From contig CANQLR010000005.1 in NCBI GenBank assembly GCA_947624745.1, forward strand, positions 1-64,000: a stretch of 64,000 nt of DNA, given 5' to 3'. The notes below the pieces were generated by a model. It did no database searches. It was not told where the DNA came from and saw only the letters and a program-made list of their open reading frames with translations. A program made the position numbers and the translations under genes. This document shows positions 53,286 to 60,653 of the stretch, in pieces (within the stretch, counting starts at the first letter, position 1; each line of letters begins with the position of its first letter). Origin of the DNA: an uncultured Clostridia bacterium (lineage in GTDB: Bacteria > Bacillota > Clostridia > Oscillospirales > Ruminococcaceae).

Positions 53286-53840
53286 CTACTCCCCCGCTGT
53301 TACAAGCTCGTAGAAGATGATGTTTCCCGAGAGCCGTATCGAGTTGTTCTCAAGGTCGCCCTCGGTGGGGGAAACGGTTATGTTCTGCAAAAGGCATCTG
53401 AACCCGGTGCCGGTAAGCTTCGAGATAAAGTCCTTTGCCGCGTTGAAGTCCGGCACGGTGGTGGTAAAGCTCACCGTCCTCTGGGCGATGTTCCCGTCTA
53501 TTTTCACCTTGTCGAACCGAAGGTCGGGGGCCAAGCCCTCGAAGATGCTCTGATAGTCGTAAAAGAGCTGGCTTCGGTTGTCATAGGCGGGCATGACGGT
53601 TATCTTGTCGAACGGCATCGCGAAAATGTCGTTCAGCTCGTTTTTCATGTTGACGTAGACCTGCCCCTTGGCGATGGCAAGGTTTGTCTGATCCTCGACC
53701 ATGAGCTTTTCCGACTCGATCTCCTCGAGGCGGGTGGTCACGGGATAGTGGATCACCAGGAAGTAGAACCCGGCGATCAGAAAGAGGACCAATATAAGAA
53801 GGATAATCTTTTCACGCTTGGTGAAGCTGCGCATCAGCAT
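53286..53840 (-). CDS. pilO: PilO-like pilus assembly protein
   Basis: 184 residues: one membrane helix (about 10-30), a coiled-coil stretch (ITRLEEIESEKLMVEDQTN-like region, about 35-60) and a ferredoxin-like C-terminal domain. It lies 1 nt after pilN. PilO pairs with PilN to link the cytoplasmic PilM to the pilus machine. Sequence is divergent, so the call rests largely on order pilM-pilN-pilO, size and topology. Confidence 0.72.
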   Translation of the reverse strand: MLMRSFTKREKIILLILVLFLIAGFYFLVIHYPVTTRLEEIESEKLMVEDQTNLAIAKGQVYVNMKNELNDIFAMPFDKITVMPAYDNRSQLFYDYQSIFEGLAPDLRFDKVKIDGNIAQRTVSFTTTVPDFNAAKDFISKLTGTGFRCLLQNITVSPTEGDLENNSIRLSGNIIFYELVTAGE

Positions 53841-53841
53841 A

Positions 53842-54654
53842 TTATTCCACGCCTCCGTTCTCGGTCACGCCGTCATCGGCGGCAGGTGCGTCCGTCTGCT
53901 CCGTCCCCGCTTCGGGAGCCGTTTCGAGCTCTCCCTCGGGAGCGGTTTCCGGCGCTGTCGGCTCGGGCGCCGGCGCAGGCTCATCTGCGGGCTCCGGAGG
54001 GGTATCCTCCGGCCTGCTGCCCTCCTCGATTATGGCGTCGGGGTCGAACTCCAGCTGATCCGGCGAATAGGAAGCCGAGGCGTCCGCAAGCCGAATGCTA
54101 ATTGTCGCGGTAACGGTCGAACGGTCGCTGTTCTCGCGGTCGGTGTTGTCGACGTAGGACGAGATCTCGACCGACTCGACGAGCGGCTCGTCGTTTGAAA
54201 GCATACCGTTTATGTAGGTGAGCGTCGCCATGTCTATCCCCGCGATGACCATGTTAAGGTCGCGGCCGTTGATGGTGAGGCTCTGTATCGAGCAGATCGG
54301 GAAAAGCCTGTTTTCGAGCATTTCAAGCACCTCTACCCTGTCGGGGATCGTCTTGTCGAAGCTCGAATAGCTGTAGCGGTTGTATTCCTGCTGGACCTCG
54401 TCATAGTCGGTGAAGGCGTTTTGGATAAGGCTTAAATTCGACTTCATCTCGGCGAGCTCGGCCTCCTCGCGGTTCACCTTTTCAAGACGCGCAACGACGG
54501 CATACCTCGAAAACAGGTACGCGCCGCCAATTATCAGAATAAGTATCGGAATGAGCCGCGACGGGCTCGCAAGAGTTTTCTCCTTGATAAGCAGGTTAAG
54601 GGTCTGTTTGGTCGGGAGCTTTACCTGCTTTTTCTGAACCTTTTTTTCGCTCAT
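53842..54654 (-). CDS. pilN: PilN-like pilus assembly protein with acidic tail
   Basis: 270 residues: basic N-terminus (KKVQKKQVKLPTKQTLNLL), one membrane helix (about 35-55), coiled coil (REEAELAEMKSNLSLI), a small alpha/beta domain, then an unusual tail of about 65 residues rich in Pro, Glu and Ala. The N-terminal peptide would contact PilM. The tail would be outside the membrane, perhaps in the cell wall. The call rests on position after pilM and on topology. Confidence 0.72.
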   Translation of the reverse strand: MSEKKVQKKQVKLPTKQTLNLLIKEKTLASPSRLIPILILIIGGAYLFSRYAVVARLEKVNREEAELAEMKSNLSLIQNAFTDYDEVQQEYNRYSYSSFDKTIPDRVEVLEMLENRLFPICSIQSLTINGRDLNMVIAGIDMATLTYINGMLSNDEPLVESVEISSYVDNTDRENSDRSTVTATISIRLADASASYSPDQLEFDPDAIIEEGSRPEDTPPEPADEPAPAPEPTAPETAPEGELETAPEAGTEQTDAPAADDGVTENGGVE

Positions 54655-54664
54655 CTTGCCCTCC

Positions 54665-55645
54665 TCACTGCTTTGCCGCGCCGACAGCGCCGAGGGCGGC
54701 CTCTAACTCCTCCGAGGCGGAACCGATTATCTCGGAGCAGTCGAGCACGGGTATCGACAGCGTTTCGCTCAAAACGTCGCGAAGCGCCATTATTTCCGCG
54801 CCGCCGCCGAGCAGGTGAATATGCTCGAGCTCTACGTCGGGGTTGTTGTATCTGAAGAAGTAAACCGCGCGCTGGACCTCGTTTGCGAGGTTGGAGTATA
54901 TCTCGCGGCAGGCGTCGAGCTCCTGGCAGCCCTCGTGGTTGGCCTCGCGGTAGGAGGCCGCGACAAACGGGTCGACGTGCATGGCGTCGGCGATTATATC
55001 GTCAAGGCTCGACATACCGTATTCTATGATATGCGTGCTCTCGTACTTTCGGCCGTGATACATATAAAGCCGGACCGCGCCGTGGCCTATGTCCATAAGG
55101 CAGTGGGCGTGATCTATATCCTTCGGTATCAAGTTCGTGAAGGCCATCTCTATCGGTATCGCGACGGCGAGCTTTATCCCCGCGCGGCGGAACATGTCCT
55201 TATAGTCCGCAACGGTCGACTTCAGGCACGCCGCGGCCATCAGGTCGAGCTCTACCGGCTCGTTTTCATGCCCCTCCTCGGTCGAGTTTACCGTCCCGAG
55301 GACGGCGTAGTCGTAAAAATACGCGTCCTTTTCGGTGGTGATGAAATCCCGGAACTCATAGGGCAGGTTCACCTTAAGCTGCTCGGCGGTCATCAGGGGG
55401 GACTGTATCCTCCTTGAAAAGACGAGGCCGGTCGGCAGGACAACCCCCGCGGTATCGAAATGCAGCTTTTTCTTGCGGCAGGTCTTTTTTATAAAGTCGG
55501 CCAGAGCCTCATAGGACACTATGCGACCCTCGCGGACCGCGCCCTCGGGCAGGGTCTCGCTGACGACCTTTTTGACGCCCTTTTTGGTGCAGACGGCAAT
55601 GTGCAGGGCGTGAGAGCCTATCTCGAACCCGGCTGTTTTTGCCAT
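54665..55645 (-). CDS. pilM: PilM-like actin-fold pilus assembly protein
   Basis: 326 residues, cytoplasmic. ASKHA/actin-like pattern: FEIGSHALHIAVC phosphate-1-like loop, CLMDIGHGAVRLYMY phosphate-2, and HLLGGGAEIMALRDVL adenosine loop. It fits PilM (PilM_2 family), which binds ATP and the PilN N-terminus. It lies 13 nt downstream of the prepilin peptidase gene. Confidence 0.85.
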   Translation of the reverse strand: MAKTAGFEIGSHALHIAVCTKKGVKKVVSETLPEGAVREGRIVSYEALADFIKKTCRKKKLHFDTAGVVLPTGLVFSRRIQSPLMTAEQLKVNLPYEFRDFITTEKDAYFYDYAVLGTVNSTEEGHENEPVELDLMAAACLKSTVADYKDMFRRAGIKLAVAIPIEMAFTNLIPKDIDHAHCLMDIGHGAVRLYMYHGRKYESTHIIEYGMSSLDDIIADAMHVDPFVAASYREANHEGCQELDACREIYSNLANEVQRAVYFFRYNNPDVELEHIHLLGGGAEIMALRDVLSETLSIPVLDCSEIIGSASEELEAALGAVGAAKQ

Positions 55646-55658
55646 GTTGACCGCCTCC

Positions 55659-56462
55659 TTAATGAATGTGCTCGCCTAAGCCGAAGAGCGACGTATACCA
55701 CCGGATAATCGGCTCGGCGGCAAACGCACATATATACGCCGAAAGGACAAGCGCCGGAATGAACGGGAACGCCTTCTGCATACCCGCCCTGAACGCAAGC
55801 GCGAGCAGAAGCCCCGTCACGCAGCTTAAAATTATCAGTAAAAGCATGGCCTTCCAGCCGAAATAAAGCCCTAAGACAAATATCAGCTTGATGTCGGCCC
55901 CGCCGATGGATTCCTTCTTATATACCTTATCCGCAACGAGCGAGACAAGAAGTATCGCCCCGGCATAGATTACCCCCGCGAAAAGCCCCGATTTCAGCCT
56001 TTCGAGCGGACCGTGAGCCCACAAAAACGCGAGCCAGTTTATTATCGCAAGAATGTGAAGCGTGTCCGGGACCTCGAAGGTCGCATAGTCCCATATCGCC
56101 TCGGCGGCAAGGATAGTAAACAAAATTACATATTCCGCGAGCTCGGCCGAAAGCCCGAAGCCCCAAAGCAGCCCCGCATACATCAGGCCGAAAAGCACCT
56201 CGACTATAAGATACCGCGGGGAGATCCTTTGCTTGCAGCTTTTGCATTTTCCCTTGAGGAAAATATAGCTTAAAACCGGGACAAGCTCATACCAGCTCAG
56301 CTTATGCCCGCAGTTTGGGCAGCAGGAGCGCCCGAAAACCGGCTTTTTCTCGGTCAGGCGAATCTGCATACAGTTAATAAAGCTTGCCATAACGGCGCCG
56401 AGGACAAACGCGCAGGCCGTCATCGCGGCGGCGAACGCAGGGGAAAAATACATAATGCTCAT
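55659..56462 (-). CDS. pilD: Prepilin peptidase (A24 family)
   Basis: 267 residues from ATG 56462. Polytopic membrane enzyme that cuts prepilin leaders and N-methylates the new end. The N-terminal A24_N domain has the zinc Cys pairs CPNCGHKL and CKSCKQRI; the catalytic aspartates are in AEAIWDYATFEVPD and GGADIKLIF. The promoter -10 lies 6 nt upstream of the ATG with no room for a ribosome site, so the mRNA should be leaderless; ATG 56453 is an alternative. Longer in-frame upstream starts would cross the promoter and terminator. It heads the second pilus transcription unit. Confidence 0.9.
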   Translation of the reverse strand: MSIMYFSPAFAAAMTACAFVLGAVMASFINCMQIRLTEKKPVFGRSCCPNCGHKLSWYELVPVLSYIFLKGKCKSCKQRISPRYLIVEVLFGLMYAGLLWGFGLSAELAEYVILFTILAAEAIWDYATFEVPDTLHILAIINWLAFLWAHGPLERLKSGLFAGVIYAGAILLVSLVADKVYKKESIGGADIKLIFVLGLYFGWKAMLLLIILSCVTGLLLALAFRAGMQKAFPFIPALVLSAYICAFAAEPIIRWYTSLFGLGEHIH

Positions 56463-56468
56463 AATATT

Positions 56469-56497
56469 ATTATACTCCGATGAGTGAGTTTTGTCAA
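56469..56497 (-). promoter_or_regulatory. Sigma-A promoter of the pilD operon, apparently leaderless
   Basis: Minus strand: TTGACA (56497-56492), 17-nt spacer, TATAAT (56474-56469). The usual start point coincides with the A of the pilD ATG at 56462. Confidence 0.75.
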
Positions 56498-56508
56498 TAT
56501 CCCGGGCG

Positions 56509-56547
56509 AAAAACATAAAACAAGGCTCGGGCGAGCGCTGTTTTATG
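56509..56547 (-). terminator. Terminator between the pilin unit and the pilD unit
   Basis: CATAAAACA and TGTTTTATG enclose an inner GGCTCG / CGAGC stem; the minus-strand side is followed by TTTTT. A further hairpin (CCTGCGGCC / GGCCGCAGG, 56565-56591) and AGAGGGTTAGA-type direct repeats fill the gap up to the pilin gene. Confidence 0.75.
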
Positions 56548-56688
56548 CCTTTCGCGCGCTCCGCCCTGCGGCCGCAACCCATGGCCGCAGGAGGTTGCGC
56601 AGAGCGCACGCTTAGAGGTTAGAGGGTCAGAGGGTTAGAAGATAGAGGCGGGACCCTCGGCCCTTTTGGCTTAAGTATTGCTATGCGA

Positions 56689-57111
56689 TTATGAAATATC
56701 AGCCAAAGACCATTTGCAGGTTGATTCAAGCTTTACGCCGTCATCATTGACAATGAGCTTAAGAGGACCAGAACATTTTGTGCAGTTTGCCTTTGTGATA
56801 GGAGTAGCACCAGCCAGCTTATAAGAGTCGCCAGTGCACACGCTGCATTCAGTTATGCCCAAGTTCTTGTTAGCGTCCTGACCGAAGGTCAGAGTTACAT
56901 CACCAGAGCCGCCCTCAACATTGGCATGATAGAGGAGGAAGTGAGCTTCTGCAAGAGATTCAGCAGAACGAAGGGTGGACATATCGACTGCATGACGAGC
57001 CTTCTCAAGCTGTGCCGAGAAAACAGGAATGGCAATAGCAATCAGAATAGCCATGATTGCGATAACAATCAGAAGTTCCGCAAGGGTAAAGCCCTTTTTG
57101 TTGTTTTTCAT
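56689..57111 (-). CDS. Type IV pilin 2 (PilA-like)
   Basis: 140 residues. Signal MKNNKKG / FTLAELLIVIAIMAI with Glu at +5, long helix ending QLEKARHAVDMSTLRSAESLAEA, then a small C-terminal domain with two CxxC pairs (CSVC, CTKC) and one further Cys near the end. Its first 45 mature residues are nearly the same as pilin 1, so the two arose by duplication. AAAGGACG precedes the ATG at 11 nt. Either could be the major pilin. Confidence 0.85.
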   Translation of the reverse strand: MKNNKKGFTLAELLIVIAIMAILIAIAIPVFSAQLEKARHAVDMSTLRSAESLAEAHFLLYHANVEGGSGDVTLTFGQDANKNLGITECSVCTGDSYKLAGATPITKANCTKCSGPLKLIVNDDGVKLESTCKWSLADIS

Positions 57112-57225
57112 GAGTAAAATCGTCCTTTCTTAAAGAAATTTAATTTTACTCGACCGTATAAGCTATACTATCTGATTGTTCGCAATTAGTTGTTAGTGAT
57201 TAGTTGTTAGTAGTTAGTAGACTAA

Positions 57226-57657
57226 TCACGGAGTGGGCGCAGTGTAGAGTGAACCACCCGTCCAGTTGTCGTGAGCCTCTCCGTCTTTAATAAGGACGTA
57301 AAGCACACCTATAGTCTTGTAGTTCTTGGTGCACGAACCGCCTTGGCACTGAGGTTCAACTGTAGAAACCTGCGTAGGTAACTTATCTTTTTCAGAAGCG
57401 AGAACCTTAAGGTTGTGATCAGTGTCTTCAGTAAAGCTGTAATACCAAGTGCCACCTTCCTTAGAGTGTTCAAGAAGATAATCAGCTTCTGCCAAAGACC
57501 TTGCAGAACGTGCAGTGCCCTCGTCAACAGCGTCACGAGCTTTCTCCAACTGTGCCGAGAAAACAGGAATTGCGATAGCGATCAAGATAGCCATAATAGC
57601 TATTACGATCAGGAGTTCAGCAAGTGTGAACCCCCCCCGTTTGTTTAATTTTGACAT
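57226..57657 (-). CDS. Type IV pilin 1 (PilA-like)
   Basis: 143 residues from ATG 57657, 8 nt after AGGAGG; the ATG two codons earlier is only 2 nt from it. Signal LNKRGG / FTLAELLIVIAIMAI with Glu at +5. The helix continues QLEKARDAVDEGTARSARSLAEADYLL. The C-terminal domain has one Cys pair (CQGGSC) that may form a disulfide. The gap to pilin 2 contains ACTAACAACTAA-type direct repeats and no sure promoter. Confidence 0.86.
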   Translation of the reverse strand: MSKLNKRGGFTLAELLIVIAIMAILIAIAIPVFSAQLEKARDAVDEGTARSARSLAEADYLLEHSKEGGTWYYSFTEDTDHNLKVLASEKDKLPTQVSTVEPQCQGGSCTKNYKTIGVLYVLIKDGEAHDNWTGGSLYTAPTP

Positions 57658-57732
57658 TTTCATGTCCTCCTTTGGGGAAAGTAAATTTATTTTTTATAGA
57701 ACGCCCTCGGGTTGCGAAGAACGTTTATAAAC

Positions 57733-58188
57733 TTAATATTTTGCCGCGAGGCGGGTCTTCCACGAGTTATATAAAATATCTCCGCCCGGCCCCACGACCA
57801 CGATAAGCGGCCGCTCGCCGATCTTGCGCGATCTCGCCCTCGCCTCGAGGCCGCTGCCCTGCGCCCCGCCGTCCGAATACTTGTCGGCGATAGGAAAGTC
57901 TATCTCGTCAAAGCTTTTCGCGGTATAAGGCGCATGCCGAAGTATCTCGCATACCTCGGTGTTCCCGGTGAACATATACATCACCGTTTCGCCCCTCTCC
58001 CAGTGCCCGAGCATATATTCGGTCTGGGCCTGGGTCTCGGCGTTGATGGCCTCGAGCCGGTCCATCGCCTTGCGCTCCTCCTCGACGAAATGAAGCGCCA
58101 CGGGTATAGCGATCGCGACAGTTATGGCGATCATTATGAGAACGGCGCAAAGCTCGAATTTTGTAAAGCCTTTTTTGTTTTTAAGCAT
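57733..58188 (-). CDS. Type IV pilin-like protein
   Basis: 151 residues. Signal LKNKKG / FTKFELCAVLIMIAIT with Glu at +5, a helix with HFVEEERKAMDRLEAINAETQAQTEYMLGHW, then a basic C-terminal domain ending VVVGPGGDILYNSWKTRLAAKY. Less like the two PilA proteins. It lies 170 nt downstream of pilC; TACACT at about 58256-58261 (minus strand) may be a -10 element of a separate promoter, but no good -35 is seen. Confidence 0.78.
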   Translation of the reverse strand: MLKNKKGFTKFELCAVLIMIAITVAIAIPVALHFVEEERKAMDRLEAINAETQAQTEYMLGHWERGETVMYMFTGNTEVCEILRHAPYTAKSFDEIDFPIADKYSDGGAQGSGLEARARSRKIGERPLIVVVGPGGDILYNSWKTRLAAKY

Positions 58189-58358
58189 ATTTTTGTTTTG
58201 CCCCCCTGATCCGCGCTTTTTGCCGCGTCACCAAATTTCCCCGTTTGAGTGAAAGTGTAACATAAATTTTTTCGGTCAAAAAATTTTTTTGTGAATAAAA
58301 TGTTTGTTATCTCTCGCGGAAAAAGCGCGGACCGCGGGGGCAAAGCCCTCCTTAAATA

Positions 58359-59570
58359 TTATCCTATTCCGTTATACATGTTGAACATCGGCAGGTAGAT
58401 CGCGATAACGATAAACCCGATGAAAATTCCGAGCCCGACGGTCATTATCGGCTCCAACATCGCGAGCGCCTTCTGCGACGCCGCCATGGCCTCCTCGTCG
58501 TAATAGGTGCCGATGGTCGACATTGTCTCTTCGAGCGAGCCCGACTCCTCGCCGACGGCGGTCATCTCCTTGCACATATCCGGCAGATACTCGTTTTCCT
58601 TGATGACGTCGCCGAGCCCCTTGCCCGATTCGATCTCGACGACGAGCTTTTCAAGGCTCTCGCCGATGGCCTTGTTGTCCATTACTTTAGAGGTGATGGT
58701 GAGGACTCTCGCCATCGGAAGCCCCGCCGTAAGAAGCGTAGCCAGAGTGTTTGAAAACTGCGACGCGCCGTTCATAATGCCTATTCTGCCGATAACGGGT
58801 ATTTTAAGCTTAAGCTTTGCCAGCTTAAGCTCGCCCCCGGGGGTCTTGGCGTAGATCTTGTAGGCTAAGATTATGACGATAAGCCCGACCAGAAGCGCCG
58901 GCCAATACGCCACGAAGAAATCGGACGTGCCCATGAGTATTCTTGTCGGAAGCGGGAGCTGCTCGCCCATGTTCCCGAACAGCTCTAACATCGTCGGGAC
59001 CAATTTCACCATGACTATCGCGACGACTATGACCGCGAGGATTATCAGGAAGATCGGGTAGGTCAGCGCAGAGCGGACCTTCTGTTTTACCTTGTGGGCC
59101 TTCTCGTAGTAGGCGGTGAGCCTGTCGAAGCAGACCTCTAAGGTACCGGATTCCTCCCCCGCCCTGACCGTTTCGATGAACGCCACGGGGATCTTCTTTC
59201 CGTTTTTTTGCAAGCTGTGCGCCAGGCTGTAGCCCGAGTTGACGTCCGCCGCGCACTGCGTGAGTATCCTTTTCATGAGCTTGTCGCCCGACTGCTCGGC
59301 AATAAGCTCGACCACCCTGCCTATCGGTATACCCGCGCGAAGCATGATCGAAAACTGCGACGCCGTGACCGACAGGGTCTTATCCGCGACCCAAAGCGGC
59401 TCGTTGATATCTATATGCGTTTTATCGCTCGATTTGACCTCGGTGATCTTCTCGACTATGGGGCAGGTGCGTTTGATCTGCTCCACGGCGTCAAATTCGC
59501 TGTACGCCTCGACGATTCCCGTAATAAGGGCACCCTCGGGTGTGCGGGCTTTATACTTGAATGTCGTCAA
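58359..59570 (-). CDS. pilC: Inner-membrane platform protein PilC/GspF
   Basis: 403 residues. Two T2SF domains (about 70-190 and 275-395), each with RAGIPIGRVVELI or TAGLPMARVLTI at its start and a membrane helix pair between and at the end (LIVIILAYKIYAK; MTVGLGIFIGFIVIAIYLPMF). The N-terminal FKYKARTPEGALITGIVEA is typical. It forms the base on which PilB works. It starts 12 nt after pilT. Confidence 0.93.
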   Translation of the reverse strand: MTTFKYKARTPEGALITGIVEAYSEFDAVEQIKRTCPIVEKITEVKSSDKTHIDINEPLWVADKTLSVTASQFSIMLRAGIPIGRVVELIAEQSGDKLMKRILTQCAADVNSGYSLAHSLQKNGKKIPVAFIETVRAGEESGTLEVCFDRLTAYYEKAHKVKQKVRSALTYPIFLIILAVIVVAIVMVKLVPTMLELFGNMGEQLPLPTRILMGTSDFFVAYWPALLVGLIVIILAYKIYAKTPGGELKLAKLKLKIPVIGRIGIMNGASQFSNTLATLLTAGLPMARVLTITSKVMDNKAIGESLEKLVVEIESGKGLGDVIKENEYLPDMCKEMTAVGEESGSLEETMSTIGTYYDEEAMAASQKALAMLEPIMTVGLGIFIGFIVIAIYLPMFNMYNGIG

Positions 59571-59582
59571 AGCTTCTCACCT

Positions 59583-60635
59583 CTAAAACATAGTGTTCTT
59601 CTTAACGTAATCGGCGTCTCTTGCGGCGGCCTTCGCCGTCTCCGCCGAGATTATCTTCTGCTTGTAAAGCTGAATGAGCGCGTTGTCCATGGTGATCGAG
59701 CCCTCCGCCGCCGAGGTGGATATCGCCGAGACTATCTGCGGCGTCTTGCCCTCGCGGATAAGGTTTCTTATGGCCGGGGTGACCATCATAAGCTCCGCCG
59801 CGCAGACCCTGCCGCCGTTTCTTCTCGGAAGAAGCTGCTGCGAAAGCACCGCCATGAGGGTTGTCGAAAGCTGGAGCCTTATCTGGCGCTGTCTGCCCTC
59901 GGGGAAAACGTCGACCATTCTGTCCACCGCCTCCGCCGCGGAGTTTGTGTGCAGCGTCGCGAAGACAAGGTGTCCCGTCTCGGCCGCGGTAAGCGCGGTC
60001 TCGATGGTGTTAAGGTCTCTCATCTCGCCGATGAGTATGACGTCCGGGTCCTCGCGGAGTATCGCCCGAAGCCCCGATTCATAGCTTTCGGTGTCGGTCC
60101 CGATCTCGCGCTGGTTAATGGTGCACTTGTCGGGGGTATATATGTATTCTATAGGGTCCTCGAGCGTGACGATATGGCTCGGGTAGGTGTGATTTATCCT
60201 GTCTAAAAGCGCGGCGAGCGTGGTCGATTTACCCGAGCCGGTCTCGCCGGTGACCAAGACTATCCCTCGGTTGAGCGCCGGGAACTTCTGCACCGCAGGG
60301 GGCAGCCCGAGCGAGTCGAGATCGGGTATTTTTTCGGAGAGTATTCTTATTGCCGCCGATACCGAGCCCCTCTGCCGGAAGAGATTGATACGGCATCTGA
60401 TACCGCCCGCAAAGGTGATGGCCAGATCGAGCTCGCCCGACTTTTCGATGAGCCGATAGTCCTCCCCCGCCATTTCGCGGGCATACGCCTCGCACTCGAC
60501 GTCGGTCATTATATCGCTGTTATAGTCGCAGAGGTCGCCGTCGATGCGAAATCTTATCGGCAGGCCCTTTACGATGTGGATATCCGAGCCTCTTCTTTGC
60601 TTTGCGTCCGTTATAACGGTAGTAAGATCAACCAT
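59583..60635 (-). CDS. pilT: Pilus retraction ATPase PilT
   Basis: 350 residues, cytoplasmic hexameric ATPase that depolymerises pili. Walker A GETGSGKSTTLAAL, Asp box with ILREDPDVILIGEMRDLNT, His box in GHLVFATLHTNSAAEAVDRMVDVFPEG, and the PilT-specific C-terminal helix pattern. Its presence means the pili are retractile, so twitching or DNA uptake is possible. It starts 18 nt after pilB. Confidence 0.94.
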   Translation of the reverse strand: MVDLTTVITDAKQRRGSDIHIVKGLPIRFRIDGDLCDYNSDIMTDVECEAYAREMAGEDYRLIEKSGELDLAITFAGGIRCRINLFRQRGSVSAAIRILSEKIPDLDSLGLPPAVQKFPALNRGIVLVTGETGSGKSTTLAALLDRINHTYPSHIVTLEDPIEYIYTPDKCTINQREIGTDTESYESGLRAILREDPDVILIGEMRDLNTIETALTAAETGHLVFATLHTNSAAEAVDRMVDVFPEGRQRQIRLQLSTTLMAVLSQQLLPRRNGGRVCAAELMMVTPAIRNLIREGKTPQIVSAISTSAAEGSITMDNALIQLYKQKIISAETAKAAARDADYVKKNTMF

Positions 60636-60653
60636 AGCTTTACTCCATTTAAA

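Noticed and set aside
57181..57215. TTAGTTGTTAGTGATTAG-type repeats between the pilin genes
   Set aside because: Short, imperfect low-complexity repeats without hairpin, spacer structure or gene; the same kind of sequence (AGAGGGTTAGA) is seen at 56612-56645.
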